DNA of 64,000 nucleotides from Ophiobolus disseminans (GCA_010093685.1 MU006218.1:1361637-1425636), one strand, 5' to 3'; shown: positions 21,371 through 32,285, counted from the stretch's first letter. The notes: generated by a model from the sequence alone, not told the origin. Program-made: numbers and translations.

Positions 21371-22524
21371 ATGCCTCAGAATGAGTACATGGAGAGGCAC
21401 CGCAAGCTGTGCGTTCTTACCCCGACTGCGATCGCGCGATTTCCACACCCGCATCTATTACACCACACATATGCAGGATCTAACATCTGCGCAGTCACGG
21501 CAAGCGGTTGGACCACGATGAGCGAGTCAGGAAAAGGATTGCCCGTGAAGGGCACAATGCCAGCAAAAAGGCGCAGAATTACAGAGGTATGGCACCTCTA
21601 ATGGGCTGCAATTGAGGCGAAGACTGACCGTGTTACTCTATAGGATTGAGGGCTAAGCTGCATGCTGAGTCGAGGCGGAAAGAGAAGATCCAGATGCGCC
21701 AGAAGATCAAGGCGCATGAAGAACGTAACGTCAAGACATCGGAGGCCGCGGAACCCTCCACCGAAGCCCTGCCCCAGTACCTGCTCGATCGAAGCAACGA
21801 TAAGAATGCAAAGGCTCTGTCGAGTGCCATCAAGAATAAGCGAAAGGAGAGCGCTGCGAGGTTCTCGGTCCCGCTTCCTAAGGTGAAGGGTATCAGCGAG
21901 GAAGAGGTTAGTAGCATACGAGACGGATATGCAACGAATACTGATGTTGTAATCGTAGATGTTCAGCGTCGTCAAGACCGGCAAGAGTAAGTCCTAGTCA
22001 TGTCCGTATGATACATTGAGGATGCTAACTCTATAAAACAGAGACGGCCAAGAAGTCATGGAAGCGCATGATCACAAAGCCCACGTTCGTCGGACCTGGC
22101 TTCACCCGTAGACCTGTGAAGTACGAGCGCTTTATCAGGCCTATGGGTCTCCGATACAAGAAAGCCAATGTCACTCATCCAGAGCTTGCGGTTCGTATCC
22201 CCAACTACAATTGGCATATCAGGCATGTGCTAATTATGTATACCATGACCAGGTGACAGTACAATTACCCATCATTTCGGTCAAGAAGAACCCACAGAAT
22301 CCTCTCTACACGCAACTCGGAGTGCTCACAAAGGGAACCATCATCGAAGTTAACGTATCAGAACTTGGCTTGGTGACGGCTGGAGGCAAAGTGGTCTGGG
22401 GACGATATGCACGTAAGTGGACCCGAATAACACCGTTGCTCTACGTGCAAGGACTGATCAAAATACAGAGATTACGAACAACCCTGAGAACGATGGCTGC
22501 CTCAACGCCGTGTTGCTGGTTTGA
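21371..22524 (+). CDS. NSA2: ribosome biogenesis factor NSA2, seven exons
   Basis: Exons 21371-21408, 21495-21586, 21644-21906, 21959-21986, 22042-22190, 22253-22412 and 22469-22524 give 261 aa, exactly the length of NSA2 in yeast and man. All introns are 52-86 bp GT-AG. The joined protein shows the family's markers: MPQNEYMERHRKL, HGKRLDHDERVRKRIAREGH, AHEERNVK, ARFSVPLPKVKGI, WKRMITKPTFVGPGFTRRP, YERFIRPMGLRYKKANVTHP, VQLPIISVKKNPQNPLYTQL and GGKVVWGRYAQITNNPENDG. NSA2 is an eS8-like factor of pre-60S particles needed for 27S rRNA processing in the nucleolus. Exon 4 is only 28 nt. This gene is a useful check on the intron rules applied elsewhere in the window. Confidence 0.97.
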
Positions 22525-23548
22525 GCGTGAGGATCGATTGACGGAGAATACTGCATTGTATGGCGTTAAGACTTGTTCTAAGCTTCTTCCAGGCGTTCGG
22601 GTCGTTGCAAAACCATATACTCGAGAGTCTTGAGGATTTGCTAGGTTTGGTAAGGGTCTTACCGATGATGCAAGGTCGCGTCACAAAAGAAGTGGATTAT
22701 GAGATAGGTATGATACCAAACGAAATGTAGCACGACGCTCGGTACTTCTTGACTAGTCAAAAGATTTAGCTGCATTCTCACTCCCTGTCCCATGACTAGA
22801 GGTTCTTATTGACTCAACACGTACCTCAACATCGGACTCCGTTTGAAGTTCATCATAGACAAGGCACGAGAAACACCACGTTGCGAAAGAGGGTTAAGTG
22901 GCTCACGTCTCAATATGCTTCAATACTGCGGTAAATGAAATGTCTCAATGCAAGCCTTTTCCGAGTTTCTGGCAGGTAAACACTGACATAGATTTTCACA
23001 GTCGCTGGAAACATGTTTGCTCTTCCTCATGTGGTCACTACTGGTGAAGATGGCGCTTTCACGCCGTCTTTGCGTTTTAGATCTGCTTTGGAGAGTTGAT
23101 CTTGAAGGTTGAGGGAGTAGTGGATCTGACCTTTTTGACGTCGAAATGGTCTACAATTAGTGACTTGATGGTCACTCTTAAGTGTGTGAATTGATCTGGC
23201 GCTGAAATTGTCCTTGTGATTGCACACGATCCAAAGCTAATAGGATAAAGTTTTGTCTTGTATTTGAGCTAGCGACTTGTCCGTGGCTGACTTCGTCACA
23301 TGTTATAATGCTTGGATTGACTAGTGCAGGTGTAGCCCTGCGTGTCGTCTGCTACGACCCTCAATATTCGTGTCGTTCGCAATCGCAACGGCTTCCGATA
23401 CCGTCGTTACTGTTTGCTGTGTCGCATGACCCGCCTTGCCAACATCGTATAAATCCTCGGCCAGCCTTAGATCCATTAACCCTTCTACCATCTCCCCTCA
23501 CAAGGAAACTATTATGGTAATCGATTGACAATATGCTTTCGATACCAT
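22525..23548. other. intergenic, nothing recognised
   Basis: Convergent 3' flanks of NSA2 and the HET gene. Short open frames only, with no motif, intron signal or repeat that stands out. Confidence 0.4.
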
Positions 23549-25189
23549 CTACTTGGCCGGGGTCGTTCTGGCAGATTCTCCAGCACCGTTCGCGTATGTA
23601 TTCGAGCCAACATGCTCTTTATTATCCTCGGGGACGATGAAATTCCACTGAACCTTGCTGCGAAGTATTTGCTCGGGTGAGCATAAAATGTAGAAGTTGT
23701 CACGTTCCAGTGAAATAATTTCGAGTAGTGCTGATGCAGTGAGGCGGATTATGTAGGTTCCGCCATAGCCAGGAGGATCGATCGCGACCTGTTCGCCCAT
23801 GCGACCTAAATTGATGGTTCGCCCTCCGTGACGTATCTCATAACTGATCTGTTCTGTATGTGTCGCCGGTGGAACCGATTGCTCCCAGATAAGATGCCCA
23901 CTTACTCTAGGGCAAACTGATTTGAGGCAGAACATGATAGTCGACTGGGGACGCCACGCCCTAACAATTGAGGATCCGCACTGCTCACAATAAGGATTGT
24001 TCATAATGGAAGAACCAACGCGCACACAGCGTTTGCTGCACCTCATGATGATCTCCTTCAACAGTGGCTCGTTGCGTGAGCCGCCTCTCAGAAGTGCCGT
24101 AAGATCTAGAGCGTGGACAAAGACAGACGCGTAGCAAAGGCAACACCTTTCTCCTGCGGCGTCCAGAAGTTGATATAGTAGGCGCAAATCGGAGGTACTG
24201 TAATCGACGTTGATCCTTGACTCTTCGCTGCAAAGTGAAAATACTGAAAATATCCGATCTCGGTGGACCGAACACTTCTTATGCAGAAATCTGCCCAAAA
24301 CATCTACGAGATCACTGTGCCTTGCCTCGTGTTTTCTCGTGGCTGTTGTTATCACCTGAGAAAACGGATGGGGAGCTACACCTGCCTGCATAAGTTTGCC
24401 TTGGGGGTTTATGCAGCAAGCACGGGAAATTTCCCACTCGCTAGCTTTAGATAGGTTCCACTGTATCTGACCTGCTAGAAGCTTGACGCGGGAGGCTAGG
24501 ACTAGTTCTTGGGTTATCCAAGCGCGGCTCCAGTAATTTTCAACGGCGGAAGCAAAGTCTGCCAAAGCCGCAGGTGTCACCTTCCTGGCTTGCACGCGAG
24601 TTCGATATTCAGTTCTCTTCAAAGGCGATTGGGATGCTGCAACTCGAAAGTGGGCAAGAGCTCTCCCCAGAGGTTTTTGGCCACCAAGCCATGCAATAAC
24701 CATTTCTGCCTTGGAATAGATGTCGCCCATCTGCTGCACCTGTTTGTTTCTTTCTTTTACATTCGCTTGGTCAATACATAGAGCGTCTATCCACAGCAGC
24801 TTTTTGAAGTATTTGATCCTGGCAACCTCGAGAAAGGTGTAGAGGTTGTAGCGCACAGCGAACCGCTCCCCATCGACAAGGATATCGAAAGGTCCACCGT
24901 GGTCGTTTTCTGTACCCCAGACGTACGAAAGACAAGTATATTTGGCGCTCATCGTTGAGGGTATCATCTGGCATTCGAGTAGGCCATCACGTGACCTTTT
25001 TCGCAGGACGCTGAGAAGACGAATTGAAGGTTGTGTCTGGTCTAAAGGTCTGTATTTGAACGGCGTCGACGACATGACTACGAACGTCTCGACTAGATTG
25101 CGACGAGCTGGGGAGGTAGCAACCTTGCCCGGCCGGAAAAGCGTGAAATCTGGCTTAGACGAAGTGAGGTAAAGGATGGGATCGTGCAC
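23549..25189 (-). CDS. HET-domain (heterokaryon incompatibility) protein
   Basis: Single exon, up to 546 aa. An inner ATG at 25075 (MSSTPFKYRPLDQTQPSIRLL) begins right at the family's usual Y-x-x-L-D start, so the first 38 residues may be leader. The HET domain (about 40-250) shows its three blocks: YTCLSYVWG, NLYTFLEVARIKYFKKLLWIDALCIDQ and QQMGDIYSKAEMVIAWLG. The rest is variable. Near residues 395-425 four cysteines in two pairs (CSKRC and CEQCGSS) look like a zinc ribbon. HET proteins trigger cell death after fusion of genetically different hyphae, usually with an NLR or other partner. No such partner lies adjacent; the broken NLR-type TPR remnant is about 22 kb away. Confidence 0.87.
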   Translation of the reverse strand: MHDPILYLTSSKPDFTLFRPGKVATSPARRNLVETFVVMSSTPFKYRPLDQTQPSIRLLSVLRKRSRDGLLECQMIPSTMSAKYTCLSYVWGTENDHGGPFDILVDGERFAVRYNLYTFLEVARIKYFKKLLWIDALCIDQANVKERNKQVQQMGDIYSKAEMVIAWLGGQKPLGRALAHFRVAASQSPLKRTEYRTRVQARKVTPAALADFASAVENYWSRAWITQELVLASRVKLLAGQIQWNLSKASEWEISRACCINPQGKLMQAGVAPHPFSQVITTATRKHEARHSDLVDVLGRFLHKKCSVHRDRIFSVFSLCSEESRINVDYSTSDLRLLYQLLDAAGERCCLCYASVFVHALDLTALLRGGSRNEPLLKEIIMRCSKRCVRVGSSIMNNPYCEQCGSSIVRAWRPQSTIMFCLKSVCPRVSGHLIWEQSVPPATHTEQISYEIRHGGRTINLGRMGEQVAIDPPGYGGTYIIRLTASALLEIISLERDNFYILCSPEQILRSKVQWNFIVPEDNKEHVGSNTYANGAGESARTTPAK

Positions 25190-25501
25190 GGAAATGGCAG
25201 GTGGGACTTGAGATGTGGTGGAGATGAAAGATGTTGACCTACCAGGATGAGCGTCCGTGGACGCCTCGGCTTATGTCACGTGCATACTTCAAACTGAGCG
25301 AAAGGCTGTGAATCTCTGAGATAGTGTCTTAGTCTAGTCAGTGCTTGGTGAGGCCTGGAAATATTTTTGGCTTTTGCGAAATGCCACACGGGAGGTAAAT
25401 TGGATACCGCGTAAGCAGTGTGCACTTTACAGATTCCCACATGGCTTCAGAAGTGAGAAGACCGGCACGAAGGCCAAGACTTTAAGACTTCTCGTGCCAT
25501 C
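25190..25501. other. intergenic, 5' flank of the HET gene
   Basis: About 310 bp between the HET gene start and the 3' end of the GW-rich gene. It has a GTGGGACTTG/TGATG-rich leader. No coding signal. Confidence 0.4.
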
Positions 25502-28500
25502 TCACGTCCAATCACCACCTCCTCCCCATCCCTCACCACCTGCAGCCTGACCCCATCCACCCCCGCCACCTTTCTTCCCACTCTTCGACTTATCCTTGCC
25601 CTTTTCCGACGCCTCCCGCGAATGCTGGTTGACCCAATTCTCCGTCAAGCCCCTAGCCACACTCTCCGTATTCACACTCGGCGCCTTCATCTCCTTATGC
25701 TTACTATCCCTCCTCCGCTCCCCCTTCTCAGCAAGCTTCGTCTGCAGTTTCAGCATCTTCTCGATCAGCTCATCTTTCGACACTACCTTCAATTTCTCTT
25801 TCTCCTTCTTGACTTTCGAGCTCGACGTATGAATGCTGAGATGCCCATGATCGGGAACCTCGTCGCCGAACATCGACTTCAAGATCGAGCGGCTCCGATA
25901 CTTGAAGCGGAAAACAGCATATGGCTTGTCAAGTGTGTCGAGGTATTCCGGGCGACCGACGACGTGGCCGTATTGAGTGCCAGAGCCGGCGCGGACTTGA
26001 TGATCGACGCCTTTCTCGCTGGCTTGCTTGCTGCTGACTTTGAGCAGCGGCTCGGGTGGTAAAGAAGCGTTTTCAGAAATAGGACGGAGCTTCTTGGAAG
26101 AGGGTGAGGGCGGGAACTGCCAATGCGGCTTGGGACCAACGTCAGAGGCAGTGGGGCGGTACTGACGGTACTTCGAGAGCGATTTGCTGGTGTGACGTTT
26201 GGATGTTGATGCTGCCTTTGGCGGCTTGTCTTCGGCTGGCGCAGATGGCCAGGCTGTGTTGTCCCACTGAACGGCTGCCGACTTATCGGCTTTATTGGTG
26301 TTGTTGCCCCAAGCATCATTTTCGGTCGGCCATGCAGTATCGGCATCATTCTTATTGTCCCAACCATTGTGATTTTCACACCACAGGGTAGGCTCTTTTT
26401 CTTGTTGTTTGTCGACTTTAGAAGTGTTATCCACATCCCAGCCGGACGCTCCAACGTTCCAACCATCAGCTGGAGCATTGGAAAATCCCCACTGACCTTC
26501 AGTAACACCGCCCGTGTCAGATTCTCCCCAACCCCCACCGAATTGGGTTTCATGGCTGGGAGGATCGATTGCCCATGAATCTTGCTTTTCGCCCGGTTCG
26601 TCGCCCCAACCTTTGCTCGGAGAAGCTTTGGTATGTTCATTCGAAGGAGGCTTGTTCGCATCGCTCCATGATGAGGATGACGTTGAGCGGGCTCCAGCGC
26701 TTTTCATGAAGCCATTGCCAGCCACGCTGAACGGAGCGGGCGGCGCGGTCGTCGCTCCGGAACTATGCTTTCGAGGTTTCTCGGAAGGCGTGGAGCCCCA
26801 TATGGGAGGCGGCGGTGCATTAGAGGGAGTTAGTTCTGTGTTCCTGCTGGGTCTTCGCGGAGGCACTTGTGGTGGATGCCAAGGTGTATAATTGGTGGAC
26901 GGCATATTCATGGTTGTGGGTACCGCAACTGAAGCAGCCGATGGAACTGCATCGAGAGAACGTCGTAAAGACTTCTTATCCTTACTACGCGCAGATTGCG
27001 TGCCCACTGATGGCTTTCTAGAACGACTCTGAGATTTGGAGCCTCGAAGCTGACTTCGAGACTGGGAAGGTTGTAGCGTATCATCCGTCAAGTCCCAAGA
27101 AGTTGGGGAGTCTGGGGTCGCTTCGACATGAGTCCAGCCATTTCGGTCCTCAGATGAAGAGCTTGGCCCTTCATCCCATTTGGAGGCTCGCGATCGTGAT
27201 TTCGGGTGCGTTTTGCGTGTGCCATCGCCCCTGCCGTGGCGAGACTTCTGCGTATGTGTGGCGACTGAGTCCGGCCATCTGCTAGATTTGGGGTGAGGCG
27301 TAGGTGCTTTGGATCTGCTCCATTGACTAGATCTCTGCCCGCCGGTTCCCCGTGTGTCTTCTGTATCCCAAGTGTCAGACTGTGTCTCGACTGGCCGACT
27401 CCAGCTCTCGGTATCTGACGAAGTTTCCCAATTGACGTGTGTTGATCCCTTCCCATGCGCCACAGACCCACCCCACCCTTGGGATCCGCCCCACGTTGTT
27501 CCATGATCCTTCTCGACTCCGTGGTGATTATGTTGCCACTGTGTGGATGTTTGGATGGGCTGCACGCCAAGTGTGAACGGTGATTGAGGCCAAGCTCCTG
27601 GAGGCTGACTCGCAGTTTCGACATCCCTCATGGGCTGATTATTGTCCTTTGGAACAGCCCCTTCTCGCCTCGACTCCTCCACGCCTCTCTTCACGGCCTC
27701 GGTCAATACCTCGTTCAGCCATTTCGAATCGACCACGGGCGCATTCGTCCCCGCAACGCTAGCAGGATGCGTGTGGTAGAAGCTCTTTTCAGAACCGACC
27801 ATCGGTCCCGTAGGTATAGGTCCACTGCCATACTGGTAGGCCTCAGAAGGTATGCTTGGAGGTCTTGCACCGGGACTGATGGGCTCAGAGAAGTGAGAAT
27901 GCGGCCGCTGTTGATATGCGGAGAAGAATGGCGGGGGCTTGTTCGTCGAGTGTGTGCCATGGTGACTGCGTGATGTCGTGTCGTGACTGCGTACAGTTTC
28001 AGCGTATGGCGTGCGGTACGAAGGAATCGGCGGTGGAGGGCCAAAGGCATTGCCTTGGCTATTGAAGAAGGAGAGACGGTCATCGTACATAGATCTTCCA
28101 TCTGACTGCCCGTCTAAACCATAGTTCGGGGGACGAACGTCGCTAGCGCCATCCATGTGCAATGCTGAGACTGTTTTGGCGGTGCGAGGACCTGCACATC
28201 GCAGAACAAGAACCTCGATGCAGCCAATGTTATCAAGAATGTTTGACGAGCACACGTCAGGCGCGTCATCCGCTGATGCTATGGGAGTCAGCAAAGTACA
28301 ATACACCCTTTGAGATCACCTACCAGTATCAAGCTTTTCGAACTTCCATTCACGAGCAATCATCGACCCGTCCCCCTGTTTCTCTTCTTTCTGACGGACT
28401 CGGAAGTCAACCAATGACCGACTGTCAGACGCTTTTCTGAGCTTCAAGTCTTGTCTGTTGCGATTGCATTGGTACACGCCGTCCACGAAGACATACATCG

Positions 28501-28678
28501 AGATGCCAGGCGCGATGAACTTCTCGGAGGTAAGGTGAATAGAGAAGGACTGTGGCTTGATTGGAACAGGCACAAATGTTTCCACGAAGCCATCGCCATA
28601 ATTAGTGCCAAACTCCTGGAGCTTCCGCTGACTGTCTGACAGCTCGATTGAACAGTCCAGGTCTTTGAGGTGAGGCAT
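25502..28678 (-). CDS. GW/WG-rich protein with conserved N-terminal domain, function unknown
   Basis: Exons 28678-28324 and 28278-25502 are joined over a 45-bp intron, giving 1043 aa. The N-terminus (about 1-115) looks like a folded domain (MPHLKDLDCSIELSDS, GDGFVETFVPVPIKP, FIAPGISMYVFVDGVYQCNRN), of a kind I recall from uncharacterised proteins of filamentous fungi. The middle (about 120-800) is low-complexity and rich in Ser, Pro, Trp and Gly, with many W residues beside G, N, D or S (GWGGS, GGGWGESD, GQWGFS, DGWNVG, SGWDVD, NGWDNK, DAWGNN). A conserved block near 850-950 (RPEYLDTLDKPYAVFRFKYRS, then a Lys/Glu coiled segment) follows, ending in GGGGGWGQ...GWGGGGDWT. The spaced tryptophans resemble Argonaute-hook proteins, but this is an analogy only. 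No catalytic motif seen. Confidence 0.75.
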
Positions 28679-29125
28679 TTTCCAACCGCGGCGCCGTCGC
28701 TAGCGGGTGGGCGGTGAGAATTCGAATTCGGAAGATTGAGTGAGGTGTTCAGAGTGCCTTGCCAAAGGCTGGTGTCGGAAAGTAGGTAGGCACTTGGTTG
28801 TCACGGTGACCGAGCTTGATATGAAGCAACGGACAGTGCGGGCAGGTAAAATGGCCAAAGTAACACAAACAAAGTCTGCCCTTAATACAATGTGATATGC
28901 ATGAAAGATGAGACTGGAAGATGCAGTCTCACAATACTCACCCAAAGACGTATACTGAAGCCTCATATAGATTCCACGTTCATGAGCCCACACTCCGGTA
29001 GCGGCCTCACTTCACCTCCTCAGTTTCATAGCATTGCATCGTGGCTCCACACTGCGCGACCAACACATAACCATGGATATTTCAGGACCTTTCCTTCGCT
29101 ATCGTGCAGCACCGTCGTTCGAGTT
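28679..29125. other. intergenic, 5' flank of the GW-rich gene
   Basis: No supported gene. Holds the leader of the GW-rich gene (28679 upward). Confidence 0.35.
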
Positions 29126-29747
29126 CTAGTAAACGTGGCTGGTGTTGCAAACGAATGGAGGGCGGCGTGGGATATAGCGTGCTGCATTTGGCCCACGCAA
29201 ATCGCTGAACGCACATTCACATTGTTGCGCAGATACTAAGAAGCGGAAACAAACATCATAAAGGTCGAGGCGAGGAGCATAATGGTGTATGAAAAACGTG
29301 TGGGGGTGAAGTGAAGGCGCACCCGCGACATCTTGTTGTCTGCGCTCCACTTCAGCTAGTACGGCCATTGTATGTTCCTGGGTCTTGCCCGAGCCCTTGA
29401 TGATGGGAGATGGCAATTCTTGATGTGAAGGTGTTTCTTGAATGGAGTCGCTGTTGCCTAAACTTTCCAGCTTCAATTGAGGGTCTTAGTAAGCAACGGG
29501 CCGCTACCGGTAGCTGACTCGAGACACTTGCCTCGTGTCCTTCGGGTCCATTTCTCATCCATGCTGCTGCAAGGATGATCAGTATCTACAATAAATACTT
29601 AGCAAGTACGGCCAATGTCACACACGAGAATATTAAACTGCTTACATTATTGTCTACAATGGCTAGGACCTCTAAGTCGTAGCCACCAACCGCTCGCTTT
29701 TTCTCCCTCTGAGGATGCCCTCTGCACCAGGTGAGCTCAGCCCTCAT
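29126..29747 (-). CDS. hypothetical small protein, three exons with a GC-AG intron (tentative)
   Basis: Proposed exons 29747-29646, 29585-29532 and 29470-29126, giving 166 aa. All exon junctions fall in phase 0. Intron 1 is 60 bp, GTAAGC to TTGTAG. Intron 2 is 61 bp with a textbook GC donor (GAG|GCAAGT), a TTACTAAG branch site and an AG 10-13 nt later. The first exon reads like coding sequence (TWCRGHPQREKKRAVGGYDLEVLAIVDNN without its first residues), the middle exon adds ILIILAAAWMRNGPEGHE, and the last is hydrophilic before a region with several cysteines. No family recognised. The model rests on splice signals and phase only; the exons could be partly wrong. Confidence 0.35.
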
Positions 29748-30030
29748 CAGTCTCACACCCTCTAAAGGTTTCGGTCCGTATCACATCCTTGACCTAGATG
29801 TGGCAGTGCTAGGCAGACACGCATAGAGCCTCAGGCATCCCATGGCGAAGCTCACGGTAACGATCTTCGCAGCGGGTCCGAAAATTCGGCATGCGAAGAA
29901 AAGGCATGGACCCCCACAGCGGCCGGTCAGTATGATAAAGTGACGCTTTGTCGCGTTGTTTTCATGCCTATACCCATCCCTCCTACGAAATCCCATTCGT
30001 GCATCGCCTCCCTTTGCGCAACCTTCAACA
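29748..30030. other. spacer between divergent genes
   Basis: 5' flank of the plus-strand membrane-protein gene and of the tentative minus-strand gene. A pyrimidine-rich leader (CATCCCTCCTACG to TTCAACA) precedes the ATG at 30031. Confidence 0.35.
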
Positions 30031-30968
30031 ATGTTTCTCTCACCAACGATGCGCAACGCCGTGCTGCAAGCAACCATCATCAGCACTATATCGATGATGC
30101 ACATGCACCATTTCACCGACAATATGTTCGATCCAGTATTTCAGGATGAAACATGGATGCAAATGATGAATACTTCGACAATGCAAACAAGTACTCCAGG
30201 TGGCAATGGGCGATTGACTCTCGACACCGGGAATCGCACAAACACAACATTGTCGCTCAATCAGACCGCTCCAGCGGGCCTCGCCAACGGAACAGCGACC
30301 AACGACTTGAATGAAGCGTTCTATGGGCGGTTTCTACTTCGAGAAATAGTTGTGTCTGCCGTGTTTGCTGCGCTAGAGTATTGGTGGCTTATCGGGCTGG
30401 AGAGAATATTGCCGGGCCGGCCCAGAAACAAAGACGTACTCTCACAACTCTCAGGGCAAGTTGAAGAGAGCGAAGACAGAGAGGAAGAGGTAGTCAAGAA
30501 ATGGATTGCTCAGGGACGCGTACGTCGAGCGTCGCTGAACTGGGGCAACACGTTGCTCAAATGGGTGCTGGACTTGACGGTGGGAAGGTTGTGGCTGCAC
30601 ACAGTGGAGTATTATTTAAGGATGCTTATCAAGTTTGGGGCTCCGTGGGGTCTTAAAACGGTAAGTCGCCCTACTGTCATCTTTTTTAGAGCGCTCCCGA
30701 ACTAACGAGCACCCAGCAACTCGGCATGGCATTCTTCAGCACATACGTATCCTTCAGTCCTCTTGCTCGTCTCGTAGCCTTTATCATCATCCCAGCGCAC
30801 AAACAAGTCGTCTTCATAGGGGGTTTCGAGCTAGTCGTTTCTATCTTCTTTGACACGATTGGTCGCTTATTTGCCGCCTGGGTGATCAAGACAGACTGGA
30901 TGAAGAAATTTATGCAAAACGAAATCAAGAAAAGAGAAGGGCAGGTTATATCGAAAGACGAACTCTGA
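30031..30968 (+). CDS. small integral membrane protein, function unknown
   Basis: Exons 30031-30660 and 30717-30968 (intron 56 bp, GTAAGT to CCCAG) give 293 aa. The ATG at 30031 has a good context (CAACAATG); an upstream in-frame ATG at 29956 would add 25 residues and is less convincing. The first 25 residues form a hydrophobic signal or anchor (NAVLQATIISTISMM), followed by an Asn/Thr-rich lumenal-looking stretch with several N-glycosylation sequons (NTS, NRTN, NTT, NQT, NGT). Further hydrophobic helices are at about 105-130 (REIVVSAVFAALEYWWLIGL), 215-240 (AFFSTYVSFSPLARLVAFIII) and 240-265. The C-terminal tail is charged (NEIKKREGQVISKDEL) and ends in KDEL, matching the classical ER-retention signal in sequence, though the topology is unknown. 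No family recognised. Confidence 0.7.
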
Positions 30969-31280
30969 GTGTGTCGGTAAGGCACAGCCTGTTAGATGAG
31001 CCGCTTTCTTAAATGCAATGGGAGCCATTCTCAACGGCTCTCGTACACCGGATTGAAAGTGGCATGTACCGGTACAAAAACCACGTCTTCACTCATCTTT
31101 GCATCGATCATGCAAGACCAGAACCAACGTCTTCACTTATCTCCGCATCACTTTCTTAGACCAGATTAGCATCTCTGAACCACTCAACTTAACAATACAT
31201 CCATAAGACGCCACCAAAAATTTCGCTATGCCATTCCTACCTCCCTCTAGACGCCCATAAACCCCACCAATCCCCCATCC
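30969..31280. other. convergent 3' flanks
   Basis: A duplicated phrase (ACGTCTTCACT with CTTTGCATCGATCATG, then ACGTCTTCACTTATCTCCGCATCA) lies at about 31082-31155. Nothing else seen. Confidence 0.35.
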
Positions 31281-32285
31281 TCAGTCTCCACTTCCTTCGC
31301 ACTCACCACTCTCTACCCCCAACATCGTCTCTACATTCCCCAACCCCTGCAAATCCCCTTCCAGCGTCCCTTCAATATGCCGATTGACCCACCCCTCAAC
31401 ACGCCCTCCGCTGAAATCCGTCACCCAAGCACCGCCCTTCTCGTCAATGAGGATGTTATCCGGATTCACGTTACCCCAAACAATATCCCGGGAATGTAGC
31501 GTTTCGACGATGTGTCGGACTCGGCGAGCCCATTCATGTCGTGGGGCGGTTGAGGAAGAAAGTATTGCGGATTCGATGGTTTGACTACCAGGGATGAAGT
31601 CTACGAGTAATACTAAGATGGCATGATCGATTGATGTTACGAGGTCGGCGAGGCGGGAGACTCGTACATCATCGAAGAATGAGTCAGTCCTGAATCGCAA
31701 CAATACGTCCAACTCCCTCATAAAAGACCCTTGTTCAAATGCTCCCTTGAAATAACACCGCTTCTGTTCTTCTTCATTTCCAACTACCTCGACTGTGTGA
31801 GGAATCAAGTCGTAATCTGCCTCCCACGCCCCTTCTTCCATCACAGTGCGTAATCGCTCAGCCTCGACACACGGCACGCCTTGCGCAAGCGCTTCCACCA
31901 CCAGTGGCTCCGACTGCGATATCTTCAAAACCAAGGAATCCGTGACTGAAGTATCGTCAGGGCATCCCTCGGCTACGAGTCGCCCTCCCTCATTAGCAAG
32001 TTTAATAATCGTCGTCTCTGGAGCGAAATACTCCGCAAGTGTCGGCACTTGTGGACAGGGTGTGGCGATGTGCGTCAAGGGTATGCATGGGGCTACTAGC
32101 CAGTCTTGGAATGCTTCCATGGCTTGGGGATCGTAGTGCATGCTGGCTTTGAAGGTGAGAAATGTTTGGAGGGCTTCGCCTTTGGGACCAAGGAGGTCGG
32201 AGGATGTGAGGAGGATGTGGTAGCGTTTAGTGCGGCTCATGATTGTAAGGGCAATGTTGTCGTCGCCGATGTAGAATTCGAGCAT
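31281..32285 (-). CDS. protein-kinase-like protein lacking catalytic residues (putative pseudokinase)
   Basis: Single exon, 334 aa. The C-terminal half resembles the C-lobe of the fungal small kinase-like family: a regulatory helix (VRHIVETLHSRDIVWG), the catalytic-loop position NVNPDNILID and a Mg-loop WVTDFSGG. Active members usually have G-D-x-K-P-D-N here; in this protein the catalytic Asp and the following Lys are both Asn (GNVNPDN), and DFG reads DFS. The N-terminal half (MLEFYIGDDNIALT...) matches nothing I know and has no clear glycine-rich loop. It is probably a non-catalytic binding protein or a diverged kinase. The start is the first ATG of the frame; no upstream exon was found. 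Confidence 0.6.
   Translation of the reverse strand: MLEFYIGDDNIALTIMSRTKRYHILLTSSDLLGPKGEALQTFLTFKASMHYDPQAMEAFQDWLVAPCIPLTHIATPCPQVPTLAEYFAPETTIIKLANEGGRLVAEGCPDDTSVTDSLVLKISQSEPLVVEALAQGVPCVEAERLRTVMEEGAWEADYDLIPHTVEVVGNEEEQKRCYFKGAFEQGSFMRELDVLLRFRTDSFFDDVRVSRLADLVTSIDHAILVLLVDFIPGSQTIESAILSSSTAPRHEWARRVRHIVETLHSRDIVWGNVNPDNILIDEKGGAWVTDFSGGRVEGWVNRHIEGTLEGDLQGLGNVETMLGVESGECEGSGD

Noticed and set aside
20853..21521. 222-codon plus-strand open frame
   Set aside because: Antisense to bL21m and overlapping the first exons of NSA2 in another frame.
25879..26661. 260-codon minus-strand open frame
   Set aside because: Alternative frame within the GW-rich gene; basic, repeat-free and without motifs.
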